Assembly: GCA_021030905.1 (NCBI GenBank)
Contig: JAGFMI010000003.1
Coordinates: forward strand, 1,116,001-1,180,000
Length of the DNA stretch: 64,000 bases
Origin: Pyrenula massariospora
Lineage: Eukaryota > Ascomycota > Eurotiomycetes > Pyrenulales > Pyrenulaceae
Reading direction: 5' to 3'
Shown here: piece by piece, positions 27,543 to 39,399 of the stretch
Layout of the letters: each line of letters opens with the position of its first letter
Position numbering within the stretch: the first letter of the stretch is position 1
Notes under the pieces: generated by a model
Seen by the model: only the letters and a program-made list of their open reading frames with translations
What the model was told of the DNA's origin: nothing
Database searches by the model: none
Translations under genes and position numbers: made by a program

Positions 27543-28455
27543 TCCTAGCTACTTTGATCACGCTCATGATACACTTAGCAGAAATTGCTCCTCTCCTTTC
27601 CAAGATCTCGTTAGCATCATCGATTATCCAAGCTCGGGAACGGCAATCTCTCAACGCTGATTACCGGTAATTCAGGACCAGCATTCAGCTTTGATTTCTC
27701 AACGTGTTCATTGGTGTTCCAATCACCAAGTTCGATACATTGAATGCGCATTCGCATTTTCTTTTGTGGACCATGTTTCAGTAGCATTCGATGAAAGCAT
27801 GCGATGGCGTTCTAAGAACCGGAGAATGAGGCGTTCCTTTTAGCAGCGTATGAAGCGGGGGGCATTTTTTTGGAATGGTTGAATTTTAGCAGTCTTTCTT
27901 CGGAGGACAACCTAAATTTACAGACGCGAGGCAGCAGTGGGAAAGGCTATGGAGACGTGGAAGTATGATCTGTAGCTCACGATCGAGCCGCATAGGCCTT
28001 GGACCGTAAAGGGAACCAAGTTGTACAGGACTAGAGCTGAGATACTGGCGAAGTAAAGTTCGTCGCCAAAACAAAATAGCCCAAAAATATGCAGCGGAAT
28101 CTGGGCTCCAATCTCCTCCAAATTTCTCGTCTTCCAAAATCGACCTCTTTGGGCGCGAGCTCGAAGTGACATTTTGGGCTATACCAGTCGAGGCGTGCCT
28201 TTAGAAATGATCCCAATGACCTTCTACATGATCACTTGGTTGAACAGGGGTTTTACCATATTAGGGCAATCACATCCCTTGCCCATTTGCGCAACGCCCG
28301 CCGCAACGTCATGGCAGAGCACATAGAGCCTCTCTCACTTGCTTTACTTCCCTGTCCGTCGTACGCTTCCCATCGACCCACCTCCCCAGTCCATCTCGAG
28401 CTTTACCACTCTCACCAAGGCCCGTAGTCATCTATTCACTAAACCACTCGCACCC
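27543..28455. other. Intergenic, convergent
   Basis: This is the 3' flank of SET1 and LSM6. I see no supported gene; the short minus-strand frames at 27886-28216 lack any motif. Confidence 0.45.
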
Positions 28456-28860
28456 TCATGACGACGAAATATAGAGCACTATTCCCACAAAAACAAAACT
28501 TTCAGCATGACATCTCTCTCGGAAGCAGCTAAGGAACAAAACAGAAGAGAAGAGAAGAGAAGAGACGTGGGCACACGAACCGTTATTCCCCCTTACAAAC
28601 GCGTCCCCGTACTTGCGCCGCAGCTGGCCCTGCACGTACTCCTCGCACTTCTCGAGCGCGATGTTCATATACCCGTCTACGGATTGGAGTTCGCCTGAGC
28701 GAGAAGGTGTTAGGGGTTGATTGGAGGTATGTGGGAAATGGGGGAGGGGGGAGGGGGGACCTTTGTAGACGACGCCGGAGTTCAGCTTGACGGTGACGGG
28801 GACGCCGATGATCTCGGAGAGGAAGGCTGAGGGGTCTTTGGTGGAGGTTGATGCATCCAT
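28456..28860 (-). CDS. LSM6: U6 snRNA-associated Sm-like protein LSm6
   Basis: Exons are 28860-28761, 28694-28581 and 28478-28456 (78 residues). Sm1 reads FLSEIIGVPVTVKLNSGVVYKGELQSVDGYMNIALEKCEEY and Sm2 reads GDAFVRGNNVLYIS, both typical of LSm6. The last exon carries only 23 nt (VLYISSS and stop). It is part of the LSm1-7 ring (mRNA decay) and the LSm2-8 ring (U6 snRNA stability). Intron 2 contains a GAGAA microsatellite (about 28538-28566 on the plus strand), and intron 1 is very purine-rich on the plus strand. The length is close to the usual 75-86 residues. Confidence 0.93.
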   Translation of the reverse strand: MDASTSTKDPSAFLSEIIGVPVTVKLNSGVVYKGPPSPLPHFPHTSNQPLTPSRSGELQSVDGYMNIALEKCEEYVQGQLRRKYGDAFVRGNNGSCAHVSSLLFSSVLFLSCFRERCHAESFVFVGIVLYISSS

Positions 28861-29298
28861 TTTTCTTCGTTCTCCTTTTCTTTTACTTCTGTGGATTGAA
28901 AGAGATGTTAGATGAAGGGAAAGAAAGAGCCGAAGTCCAAGGGGCCTTTGAACCTGGGAGAGTTTAAAGCTCTTCCAAGGGACCTTGGTGGAGATGGTTC
29001 GTGTGATGGGTAGCCTCGTTGATATTGGGCGGAACGTGGAGCGGGATTGGTTCCGCGTACGGGTCCCGCATTTTGCGCTTTTGTTGTGGAGAGTATTGAT
29101 ACCAATTTTTGAACTCAAGATGTCTCCGGCATGGCTATCCTGATTTAGAGACAATAACATACTTCGCCCGCCAAATCAACCTACAGACGTTCGTTCATTT
29201 CCTATTTCGTAGCCTTGCTGCTCCCATCCTTCTCGACCTCACCGCGCCTGCGCCGCAACCCCTCCCCTCCCCTAGGTCCTCCTACCTCCCTCTCCTCC
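28861..29298. other. Divergent promoter between LSM6 and the Rad60-like gene
   Basis: Both genes start outward from this 438-bp stretch. No specific site recognised. Confidence 0.45.
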
Positions 29299-30741
29299 AT
29301 GGCCGCCTCGGCTCCCAAAAGAAACCTATTCAAACGTCCGGCATGGGCGTCCGCGGCGCCGACGAAGACGCCCGATGAGGAACATGAATTCTACCGACAC
29401 ACCACCACAGTTGCGGACATTGTCGCTGAGAAGTCGCAGAAACGGGAGGCAGCTAGACGGCAGAGGAAGCTTGAAGAAGCCAGGCTTGAAGAGGAGCGGC
29501 GGAGGAATGAGGAGAGTAGGACGAAGAGGCGGAAGGTTGAGAAGAATGAGGATGGTTCGTGGAAACCGAGGGTGGATGAGGAGAGAGGTGGCGCAGAGGA
29601 AAGTCGTGAAGGGAAAAGACTTGATTCACCGGCGGTGAATGGAGGAATGGAGGATACTTCCTCGCGGCGAATTGGGAAAGAGAAGGCTGATGTTGTTGAG
29701 CTTGGAAGCGAGGATGATGGTGAAGCTCACCAAAACGCGGCAGCTGCGCATCCTGATGATAGCCTGCTTGAAATTGTCGGTGCGAAAGAAGTGCCACGTT
29801 CAAAAAAGAAGTCAGAGTACTCCGACGACTCGTCAGATAACGACTCGGATTATACTCGAGAGATCAAGCAACGCGCTCGTGAAAAAGAGCGGCGCCAGAA
29901 GCTCGGTCTTGATCCTACAAAGTCTGCCTCCCCAGCTAACGCCACTCAAAGTCTCTCCCTACGCAAATCTACCGATTCACCTTCGACATCCTTTCACCAA
30001 GACCCACCGGCACGATCCGACTCGGCAGCACGGAAGATCATATCCCCCACCCCCGTTGCGCCTGAAGATGAGCCCATAGTCGAGATCCTAATCCGCAGCC
30101 TGATACCCAACACGCGGCCTCTCGTTGTCCGTCGCCGCGAATCCCAGCCGTTAAAGGAAGTCCGGCTAGCATGGTGCGCCAAACAGCTTTTCAACGAAGA
30201 ATTCACAAGGAATGTGTATTTTACGTGGCGGGGAGCGAGGGTGTATGACGTGACAACATGCCGAAACTTCGCGCTACAGGCACAGAAGGAAAGGAGGGAG
30301 AGGGATTTCTTTCGAGACAACGATTGGGACGACGGAGATGGTATTAGTGGAAAAGGCAATAAGGAGGGAGAAACGCTGAAAATCGAGTTAGAGGCTGTGA
30401 CGGCTGACGTGCTTCAAGAGCTGCAAAGACGGCGGGAAGAAGAGGAAAGAAGGAAGACAGCGGAAGAGGAGGCGGGGGAGGATGAGGAACCTCTGCCTGA
30501 GCCGCCGAAAGAGAAGAAGATTGGGGTTATATTGAAGGGGAAGGGGCTGAAAGAGGTCAGACTTAAAGTTGCACCGGGGCATTTGGTTGGTAAGATCGTT
30601 CAGGCGTTCAGACAGCAGGCCGGGGTACCGCAGGAGAAGGGTGTCTATTTGCTTTTTGATGGAGAAAGGCTGGAGGCGGAGTCGAATGTTGAGGACGCGG
30701 GTTTGGAGGATGGGGATTGTATTGATGTACAAGTTCGGTGA
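29299..30741 (+). CDS. Rad60/Esc2/NIP45-type protein with SUMO-like domains
   Basis: A single exon. I start it at 29299 (ATGGCCGCC, a good context), giving 480 residues; the longer frame from 29215 adds 28 residues without support. A charged, Lys/Glu-rich and Ser-rich N-terminal half (RQRKLEEARLEEERRRN) is followed by two ubiquitin-fold regions. The first starts near IVEILIRSLIPNTRPLVVRR (residue ~263). The second, at the C-terminus, includes IGVILKGKGLKEVRLKVAPG and YLLFDGERLEAESNVEDAGL and ends DGDCIDVQVR, a SUMO-like Rad60-SLD. These proteins work in SUMO-dependent genome maintenance and replication-fork repair in the nucleus. The fusion order fits Rad60/Esc2; which of the two is not settled. 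Confidence 0.82.
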   Translation: MAASAPKRNLFKRPAWASAAPTKTPDEEHEFYRHTTTVADIVAEKSQKREAARRQRKLEEARLEEERRRNEESRTKRRKVEKNEDGSWKPRVDEERGGAEESREGKRLDSPAVNGGMEDTSSRRIGKEKADVVELGSEDDGEAHQNAAAAHPDDSLLEIVGAKEVPRSKKKSEYSDDSSDNDSDYTREIKQRAREKERRQKLGLDPTKSASPANATQSLSLRKSTDSPSTSFHQDPPARSDSAARKIISPTPVAPEDEPIVEILIRSLIPNTRPLVVRRRESQPLKEVRLAWCAKQLFNEEFTRNVYFTWRGARVYDVTTCRNFALQAQKERRERDFFRDNDWDDGDGISGKGNKEGETLKIELEAVTADVLQELQRRREEEERRKTAEEEAGEDEEPLPEPPKEKKIGVILKGKGLKEVRLKVAPGHLVGKIVQAFRQQAGVPQEKGVYLLFDGERLEAESNVEDAGLEDGDCIDVQVR

Positions 30742-31335
30742 TTTTTTCTTGTGGAGATATCAAATGCATCAGCTTTGTAGGGCACCGCCTTTGGGATTTT
30801 GTTGGGTCCTTGACTCCACTTGGGATGTCTAGGTTTACAATCATATTACGTTTGGTTGCAGTCTCCGGCAAGCGTATACTGATTTTGGAACAACATTCCA
30901 ATAGCCACTACGGCTTTGGTGGACACCGGAAGAATGCCAAACCTCCGCCCCGCCATTTCTCCCCGCACTCCTGACAATATTTTTTGTGTTCTGTCACACG
31001 TGAACCCGCGCTCAACCAAATAAATTGATTACACCGTTCTGAATCCTTGCAGCATACCTTAACCCAGTAAACTCAAAGTACCTCTAAGCTACCATAAATT
31101 TCCCCTCTTAAATCAAACGACAACATCAGACTCACCAAAAATCCTCTCTCAATATCACAGCCTCCATCTTCAACACCAAACCTCATCCCCACCAGTTAAC
31201 CCACTCAGAACCACACTCCACAGAAATCTCTCCACCCAACATCATCACTAAAGCAACACAACAACCTCTCCCCGTCCCCTCCCCTCCCCATCTCCTACAT
31301 CCACACTCACCCCCCAACACTCACAATACAAAACA
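30742..31335. other. Intergenic upstream of TRM112
   Basis: This contains a strongly pyrimidine/A-rich block at about 31120-31335 directly before the TRM112 ATG, probably its 5' UTR and promoter. No other feature seen. Confidence 0.45.
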
Positions 31336-31740
31336 ATGAAACTCCTCACCCTCCAATTCCTAACCTGCCCCCAAAAGCCCTGCAAACCCCTCCCCGCCTC
31401 CTTCCCCCTCCACCCCACCTCCTGCACCCTCTCCCGCACCCCCCTCCCCTACAACCCCACCTTCCTCGCCAACATATTACCCCGTATCGACTACAATGCG
31501 CTTAAGCAGATCGCCACGGAGTTAGATCTAGCGAAGCTACTGCCCACTGAGGAAGAGCTAGAGGGTAAGGGGGAGGGGCAACTTGAGGGGGAGGGGAAAG
31601 AGGAGGGGAGGAAGAAACTGTGGGGGTTGGTGATGGAGACGGGGATTGAGGAGGGGGGACTAAAGTGTGGGGGGTGCGGGTTTGTGTATGGGGTGCGGGA
31701 GGGGGTGGGGAATTTTTTGCTGCCGGGGCATCTTGTTTGA
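31336..31740 (+). CDS. TRM112: Trm112, activator of methyltransferases
   Basis: A single exon of 134 residues. It starts MKLLTLQFLTC and continues YNPTFLANILPRIDYNALKQIA and LKCGGCGFVYGV, with the end NFLLPGHLV. These match Trm112: a zinc-binding part formed by N-terminal cysteines and the CxxC, and a conserved Leu-Pro C-terminus. It is a cytosolic cofactor that activates methyltransferases for tRNA, rRNA (Bud23) and translation-factor eRF1 (Mtq2). The coding strand switches sharply: counted in 60-nt lines, 31381-31440 has 39 C and 4 G, while 31681-31740 has 27 G and 6 C. Confidence 0.92.
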   Translation: MKLLTLQFLTCPQKPCKPLPASFPLHPTSCTLSRTPLPYNPTFLANILPRIDYNALKQIATELDLAKLLPTEEELEGKGEGQLEGEGKEEGRKKLWGLVMETGIEEGGLKCGGCGFVYGVREGVGNFLLPGHLV

Positions 31741-32464
31741 ATTCTTTTGTTTTTTTGTGGGATGGGGAGGAGGGGGAGGGGGAAGCGGGGATACGGAGAG
31801 GGGGTTAAAGGCGTTTATGGATTGGTGAGGGAAGGGGATGAGGGTGCGTTATTCTACGGTTTGGGGACGGAGTGCAGAGGAGAGACAGGGAATGAGCGGT
31901 TGTATTGACGGAGAGAATTCGAGGTTATCGTCGGTGGGTTCAACCGTTCGGTTCGGAAACCAAGAGCCTGCGCGGTACGACGACCTTGTATCGTTTCTAC
32001 ACAGTAGCAGTCTATGATGGGGAAGGCAGCGAAGGGACGGGCTTTGAAACATTTCTACTGCTAGTGAATCTAGCGAGGATTCATAAGAGGAGCGGACTAG
32101 TCCTCCTGGTGGAGCCGACCACCACCGTACGCCCGATTTTGATGGAAAGGATGGTTATGGACTGTTCAGATACATTTGTGATTGAACATTGACCTGAAAT
32201 ATGATGGAGAAACTCGCTGGTAGGTCATTGCAACTTAAGTAAAAAAAGATATTGTGCGCTACCCGACTTGCTGAAATGATAACTCATAGACTATTAGACT
32301 TCCTGGCTGCAGTCTTCCCGAAGTTCTAAGATATCTCAGAGACTCATTCTCCCAGTGGTTCAAAACCTCCCCGACTCGCGGCGCTGGCAATTATCTCCCG
32401 GCATCAGAACTTTTAGACATTCCATTGCCCCGAACTCCTAGCTTAAAGGCGCGGACTTTAATAA
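31741..32464. other. Intergenic, convergent
   Basis: This is the 3' flank of TRM112 and of the lipase gene, with a G-rich run at 31740-31800. I see no supported gene. Confidence 0.45.
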
Positions 32465-33782
32465 TCACAAATCATCATGCGGCTCACCGTCCGGCGGCAA
32501 AGTCCCTTCTGGAGGATACTTCCTCCACCAATCCTTCGGGTCACCACCTGGTACGCAGAGTCCCAAGCGCCAAAAGTAATCCCTATGTGCAAAGAACAGC
32601 TCCCAGAGCCGGTAACGCGGTGAGATGGGCCAGAGACCTTGTTCCTTGATCCAATCTTCTGCATTCACGAGGGAATTCATAGCTGTACTATTTTGCACAA
32701 CCTCGGCAAAAGCTTCGATGCTCTGTGACGGCTCTCCACCAGCGATACATTTCGGATCCTCATCGCCGATGCAGTATGAGAGATCTTCGACGGTAGGGGA
32801 GAGATCCAATTTGGAGATAAAGATCTCTCCTGCGTGCATGCGATAATCCCACTCTTCAAGGGGTAGAAGGGGGACTGGATCATTCACGTGGGTCACACGT
32901 CGGTATTTGCCCTCTCTTTGAAGTTCTGAGCCCGAAATATTGAAGCGAGCGTTAAGGAAATCATTCAGCGCTTGATTGCCGATACGCGGTTCACCGAAAG
33001 TTGTGACGTGAGGGTCCCAGCCCCGAGCGATGAATTCGAGGGAAGCGAGAGCCGCAACCGCACCGCCCAAAGAATGGCCGACTAAGGTGAGCTGGTAGTC
33101 AGGGTGTCGCGCGAGTAGTGTCTCAAGATGAGGGATGAGGAGGCAGCGTGTGTTCGTCCAAGAAGTGAGAAAGCCAGCGTGTACGGTGCAGTTTTCGCAT
33201 TTAGGCTCAGAAATTTCGCCGTCGCGTTTTGTGAAAGATGTTTGTTTGTTTAGCAAAGAAGGAAGCGTATCAATTATCGTAGGATTAGAAGCGGAGTTGG
33301 CACAGATCTCAGAGTCGTCGCCATCACCAGGGAAAGGAGCATATTCAGCAGGGTTTGTGGAAAGGTCAACGACCGTGTTAGCTATGGAATATGTGCCGCG
33401 GAACGCTAAGATTATGCGCTTTGCGAATGGAGGATGGGAGACGGCGATATAGCCGCAGGAATCAGAAAGCAGTGGACCGGTATTCCATGTCTTCATATTG
33501 TTAGTCTTGGAGTTTCGGGATAGGGTAGAAGCAGCTTACTGTAACAAGCTCGAAACCCTCAAAGTCGCTGCAACGACTTAGGCATCGAAAGGGCTGCTGG
33601 ATTCCACTTGAGCCAACGCAGTAGGAGATGTCGACTATTCGGGAGAGCTCTTCAAGTTCTTCGAAAAGAGCAGAGCTGATGTTGCGGGAGCCCGAGACTT
33701 GAATCGAGGTGGGTAGTGCGCAAACGCTACAGGAGACGGAGAAAAGGAAGAGGATGAATCGTAGCAATGAATGGACAGACAT
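32465..33782 (-). CDS. Secreted class-3 (feruloyl esterase/lipase-type) lipase
   Basis: Exons are 33782-33540 and 33490-32465 (422 residues). The 49-nt intron (GTAAGC..AAG) joins FELVT to TWNTGPLLSD. The N-terminus MSVHSLLRFILFLFSVSCSVCA is a clear signal peptide. The alpha/beta-hydrolase motif LTLVGHSLGGAVAAL holds the nucleophile Ser at about residue 220. The next acid is in HVNDPVPLLPL, and YRMHAGEIF offers the likely His. IILAFRGTYSIAN is the oxyanion region of Lipase_3 (PF01764). It should hydrolyse triglycerides or esters outside the cell. The ATG at 33782 begins the signal peptide. Confidence 0.88.
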
Positions 33783-34269
33783 AAGCAATTACTTCGGCAG
33801 GTGCTTGTCAATCTTTTAGGATCATGGTGTTTTGACCGGATACAACCGTTTGAGAGACGTTGGGTTGGTTGAAGATCTGATGTCACAGGTCACAATTCTG
33901 GTCTTGGTAATGCGCTAACCCCAAATGGAAAACGGCCAGGTGCAAGCCCTCAAGCCACTCATCGTCGCGATCAACAAGTTCCCCGTACCACTCTCGACTC
34001 ACTCCGGGAGCCATCTGAACACTGTCGCTGCGCTTGTGCATCTGTCTCCACCACGAACATGCACTTGGTCAGTATACAATATTGGAGACGGGCTATTTTA
34101 TTCGTAAATCGCAGGCTAACCGGCGGCCGAGTTTCTGGCGAAACTTTTGGCCCACTAGCAGTCATGGCAGCCTTGTGAGGCATGTCAGCTTCCATTTCCT
34201 TTCAGCTGCAAAGATTCGATTGCCAACCTGATGATTCAACCAGCAATGTGATCGTGCTCCGACGTCTAC
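33783..34269. other. Divergent promoter between lipase and HET-domain gene
   Basis: Nothing beyond the flanking 5' ends is recognised. Short frames on both strands lack motifs. Confidence 0.4.
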
Positions 34270-36462
34270 ATGGACTTTGGCTCTTGGGCTCATTCGTGTC
34301 ATGCTTGCGCGAGTATAGTTCTCCAACGCTGCCCCTCTCGCGAAGAACTTTATGGCCAATTCTGGATGGCCGATGAGCTAGTTCTATTTTCTGAAGCTAG
34401 ACGCGAATCAAAGCGGTGTTCGTTTTATAGCAACCTCTTCGGCAACAGCCACCTCAAATTAAATGAGAGCTTCCACGTCCATCCGAAAGCCTACCTCCAG
34501 TTGTGGTACCGTGGAGAAAATGACCTCCCTCGCGGCCAAATTCTCTACTCCGTCCTCAAACGGGAGGATTTATCCAAGATTACACACGGACCCAACATTC
34601 AGTTCGCAGAACCGTCAATGGACTATTTGCAAGCCCTCGAAGAAGGTAGACTAACTACTTGGCGTTCTTTCTATTGCGGGGCCTGCACTGTAGGATGTGA
34701 AAAAGTCACCCGATACGGAGGGTACGCATATTGACTAGAGAATAGCAGAGCCTTCGGTCACCATCCCAAGCGCGAGACTTATCTGGTCAGGCAATTCCAA
34801 TGTACTCTGCCAGGCGAATACAACTTCGATCAAAAACTGGCTAAGCATCTGTGAGAAGGAACATCCACACTGTCGTCAATCTAGATATACCCCACGGAGG
34901 TTGCTCAATGTTTTGGGAAGCAAAGCCGCTGGTGTCCAGCTTTGTGACTTATCTAGATCAGAGTTTAAGCTTCCTATCAGGTATGCCGCGCTAAGCTACG
35001 TCTGGGGTGGCGCACAGCGCACGCAGACATTGCGGAAAAATTTAAAGAGACGCCTAGGCAAACAATTTCCCTATAAATATCTCCCAAAGGTACAGTCTAA
35101 TCTCATCATACCTCCCTTTTCGATTGGAAAGATTTTCTAACACGGACCGAGCAGACGATTGGAGACGCAGTGACGGTGTGTCGATCAATAGGGATCCAGT
35201 GGCTCTGGGTCGATGCTCTCTGTATTGTTCAAGATAACCTAACAGAGAAGAATGAGGACATTGCCCAAATGGGAGATATCTTTCGGCACGCTAGAGTGAC
35301 GCTGGTAGCTGCGGCAGCAAATACCAGCGACTCTGGATTCTTGGACGGCCACAGAGGAGCCGGAGAACAACTCCATCGCCTCAGCGCTCGTTGTGCCGGC
35401 GGAAACGCAACCACTTTCTTCCTGATAGGTGCCCGAGAACAAGCATCGCGCAACGACTTTGCAATCAACTTACGAGGCTGGACTTTTCAAGAACGGATGC
35501 TCTCTACTAGACTACTGTCCTTCTTTCCCGGCCAAATTACCCTATATTGTCGGGCGGAGCGATTACTTGCTGGCACGGGCTTTTTTGATTTTTCTTTCTA
35601 TGGTGGAATCCTGGATACCCTCCGCCGACGCCTTGGCCCAAGGCAACCGCTCAAAGATCGCCAAATTGATGATGTTGAGACCTGGATGTCCTTCTCAGAG
35701 TTCTACAATCTTAGCAGGTTCACTTTCCACTGGGATCGACTTCCTGCTCTTTCTGCAATTGCCAAGGTTTTTCTTAACGATTCCGCTCGCTTAGGTGACT
35801 ATGTTGCTGGTCTTTGGAGCGAGAAGATCTTCAAGCAGCTTTTGTGGCTCTCTATTGAGCCATACAAAGCTACGCAATCCGATGTCCAATATGTCGCGCC
35901 TTCCTGGTCTTGGGCGTCTTTAGAGAACGGGCATTCTTATTCGTCTCCATGGAGATCATTTTCTGAGATTCCCACAATTGAGGTCTTAAGGTATGATGTT
36001 CAGGCCGCACCTGGAAGCGACAGCTTGGGGGCTCTGGAGAGTGCCATCCTTTGCGTCCGAGGTAGACTGAAACAGGTCATATGGAAACCAACTTCGCAAA
36101 GTCTATCGTTCGACCTAGGCAAAATGACTTTTAATTGTGGTTTCGTATATCCGGACCATTTGAAGCACACCTGTCTTAGACACCCATTAGGGACAACTAT
36201 CGCCGCCCATTTCTTGGAGGTTGCAACATCCGAAGCACCGTGGACAGGATCACAAAAGGATATAATTTTGGATAAGGGTCTAGCAGGACTGGTAGTAGTT
36301 CGAAGCGTCAAGCAGTCTGACGCCTTTGAAAGGGTGGGTCTCGCCTTCATACCCGTCCCTAACAGGTACGGGCGCGATGGGCACACAGGACTTGAAGATG
36401 CAGAGGCATTCCGGCAAGCCTGGACCAGGGAAACGGAGGTAAAGGACCTTACTCTCGTCTAG
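34270..36462 (+). CDS. HET-domain (heterokaryon incompatibility) protein
   Basis: Proposed exons are 34270-34696, 34746-35089 and 35155-36462 (692 residues). Around residue 170 comes IKNWLSICEKEHPHCR, the W-L-x-x-C-x-x-x-H-x-x-C lead-in of HET proteins. The domain itself reads RYAALSYVWGG, LPKTIGDAVTVCRSIG, LWVDALCIVQDN, MGDIFRHARVTLVAA and further on RGWTFQERMLSTRLLSFF, all HET signature blocks. The N-terminal ~140 residues hold SCHACASI and may add a small zinc-binding or recognition part. HET proteins trigger cell death after fusion of unlike individuals and related immune-like responses. The first intron (34697-34745, donor GTGAAA) is my least certain join, so the N-terminal end could differ. 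Confidence 0.8.
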
Positions 36463-37490
36463 CTCCTTAGATCTTCGTGACATCCGTAGAAAAATTATTT
36501 GCGACACTCGGAAGATAGCGCTACGATTTTTCGATAGGACATGCTCTTATCACAGCAGTATCGAGTGCGTCAATGGGTGAATCGTGGCCAATGTCAGGAT
36601 GACTATCATGATGTTAATTTAAAATCATGGTTTTTGGAACTCAAGTGAAAGCAGAACCCAAATTTTTAGACATTAGCATGTTAGCAATGCTATGCAGCTA
36701 ATACAAAGATCCATTCGTACTTGATGTATTTCCTATTTGATATGGAAATACCTGGGAGCCTGGTTTGCAGGATGAACATCGATGTGCGCGCGATGTACCC
36801 TAATGATCAACAATTAACCGATCTCTCTACGATTGAATTGGACAGAATCGGAGTCAAGTCTCAAAACCTCTTCTGGCGGCGTCGTATCGCACATGGATGA
36901 GGACACCCAAGCCCGTGACTTTACGTGATGCCAGCACAGCTTTTCCGTACAGCCTCACCAGCTCCAGGCGCCACTCTGCATTTCCAAGCCCCGTCCGGGA
37001 GCTTAAAAAAAGCGGCTGAGGGAAGCTTTCCACGACAGTTGGCTGAGCTTTCGCTACCTGACACTTGGGATTCAGCCCCTGCACGACATAATGATCCTTC
37101 GGGCTCAAACATCCTTTCGCCTCGCCGTGATTGCCTCTGGTTGTCTCTGGATGCCTGTTAGTGATGCTTGAAGAGCTCCGAAAAAGATATTTTAACCGTG
37201 GCCTTCACGCGAGAATCTGCAGAAGACTGCAGGGGCCAGATTTGAATGCCAGCATCCTACACGATGGAGGCAAATGACTTCGATTTTAGACCGCCATCTG
37301 CCGCATCTGCGGTAGTGTAACAATGCTTTAGTTTCCTAGAAACCATAAATCGCGATGTCCTTCTCTTCTCTTCGTCTACCATCCATAGAGATCGATCGCT
37401 CTTTTTTCGCATCTGTATTTCTCACGAAAGGCCATTCTATGTGTTGCATCTCTCTGTCAATTGAAAATTACTGCCAATTTCGTGAGCTTC
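36463..37490. other. Intergenic with degenerate palindrome copy
   Basis: A 33-bp sequence at 36522-36554 resembles the imperfect palindrome at 39970-40002 but has lost its complementary end, mostly by C/G to T/A transitions. No gene is supported; frames at 36854-37161 have no motifs. Confidence 0.45.
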
Positions 37491-39399
37491 ATGGCACAGT
37501 ACGGTCCTATCGGGGGTGAACATCGGCCTGATTTTAGCTTAGACCCTCCTCGAGGAGTCAGCCTTTGGAGGAGGCGATCGTATGGCCAGCGTAATGGCGC
37601 CGCAGGACATCCTCCGCAAGGCTTCGAAGACGTGCCATTCCAATCTGCAACGACGGAGAATGCGGTCGAAAGTCAAGAATCTGGTCTCTCCGATCAGTTT
37701 AAGATCGAGTCAAACTCTGTCTCGTCAGAACCTTCATCAGCCAGGTCGCGAGTTTTCACGCGGGATTCTTGGACTCAGGAGATACTTGCATGTACCGTCG
37801 CTATCCTTTCAATAGTCTCAATCATCGTTGTGCTTTTGGTCTACAAAGGCAACCATACACCACTTGACCTTCCTGTCAACATCAAGCTGGGATCGATACT
37901 GTCTCTTCTCTCAACCATCATTGAGACGGCAGTAGCAGTTCCAATAGCTGCGGGTTTGAGTCAGCTCGCCTGGGCTAGATTCACCAAGGGGCAATTGCCA
38001 CTCTCAGATATGGAAAATTACGATCGGGCAAGCCGTGGGATTGAAGGAGGTATCTTGACCTTGTGGAGGCGTCGAGGAGAGTAAGAATCTTGCTTTCAAA
38101 ATGCAATTTCCAAAGCTTACGTGATACAACAGCTACAGGGTGGTACTTGCAGTGTTCATCGGCATTTTGATGTTCTTGGTGGGACCCTTCACGCAACAGA
38201 CGATCAGCACGAAAAGACTCCAGGCAAAAACGACTCTCCCGCGGTGCGAATCCTCATTTAACCCTCAAGCGCCTAGTGCCTGGAAATCTCTCTTTTCCCA
38301 GTTTGAGGGTTCCATATCTTCTGGAGATTACGGCGCATGGGGAAAAGCCTCACAGACACTCCAAGAGCTCAACAAGGATTGCCCTTCAGGATCCTGTGAC
38401 TGGCCGATCTATTCCACTCTAGGGATCTGCAGCCAAACCACTAATATCACGGATCACGTCAAGCAAGATTGCTCTAATGGAGACTGTACGCTATCACTGC
38501 CAAATGGCCTATCCTTACCCACTTCCAATAACAACGTCACTGGCCTCACCGGAGATTCGTCCACCATCAACTACGAGTCATGGGGCTCCTACCCGATTGC
38601 GAAGTTCTCTCTCCTCTCTCACATTGCTCCGCGCTATGGGGCCACCGAGGGCGTGATGTACTGGTGCGTCCAGGCATACAACTCTTCCGTTCGCTCCAAC
38701 GTCCTGAACAGCACCCAGACACATTCCTGGTATGACATCAACGCCACTGCAAAGAACGCCACCCCGTCAATCACCCTCATACCTCCCAAGTCGGAATGGG
38801 CCGCTCTCGGCCTCCACCGGGAGGCGAACTTCTCCGTCCACGACAACACTACCGCGCAGTTGGGCTTCGTCGCCTCGTCTTTGAACGGATCGGCGCATCT
38901 TTCCTCATACTCAATTCTCAGCAGTCTACAATGGGCCAATATAGTTGATTTCGGAGACGCAATCGCCTACGCGGCAACCAGCATGACCAATCGGCTTCGC
39001 AGTGAAGTCTGCAACGTCTCCGTTGCGGGCACGCAGCACAACGTCGACACGGTCTTGGCGGTGGAATGGGCCTGGCTGGCTCTCCCGATCGCTACGGTGT
39101 TGCTGACGTGTGTGTTTCTTGCAATCGTCATCGTCGATAGCCACCCGCCGGATGTCAAGATCTGGAAGAGCAGCATGCTGCCGGCCTTGTTCCACGGCTT
39201 GAGCGATGATATCAGGAAGGAGCATGGTACGGGGAAGGTGATGAAGTTGAAGGAGATGGAGGAGGTTGCTCGGAATATCCACGTATCCATGAGGCGGAAG
39301 GTTAGCGTTGGAGTTGATGTCGATGGGGTGCTGATGCATCCAGGAGGACCAGCGGCGCTAAAGCAGCATAAATCGTCATGGTGGAGCCTTGGTCGTTGA
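37491..39399 (+). CDS. DUF3176-type fungal membrane protein
   Basis: Exons are 37491-38080 and 38133-39399 (618 residues); the 52-nt intron joins RRG-D to YRVVLAVFIG. The ATG at 37491 begins MAQYGPIGGEHRPDF; an alternative start at 37461 adds 10 residues. Hydrophobic segments lie near residues 104-121 (ILACTVAILSIVSIIVVLLV), 135-160, 200-213 (VLAVFIGILMFLVGPF) and close to the C-terminus (LALPIATVLLTCVFLAIVIV). The long loop between the third and last is Cys-containing and rich in N-x-S/T sites, so likely extracellular. The pattern is that of the DUF3176 family, whose function is unknown. It lies at the edge of the core region. Confidence 0.75.
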
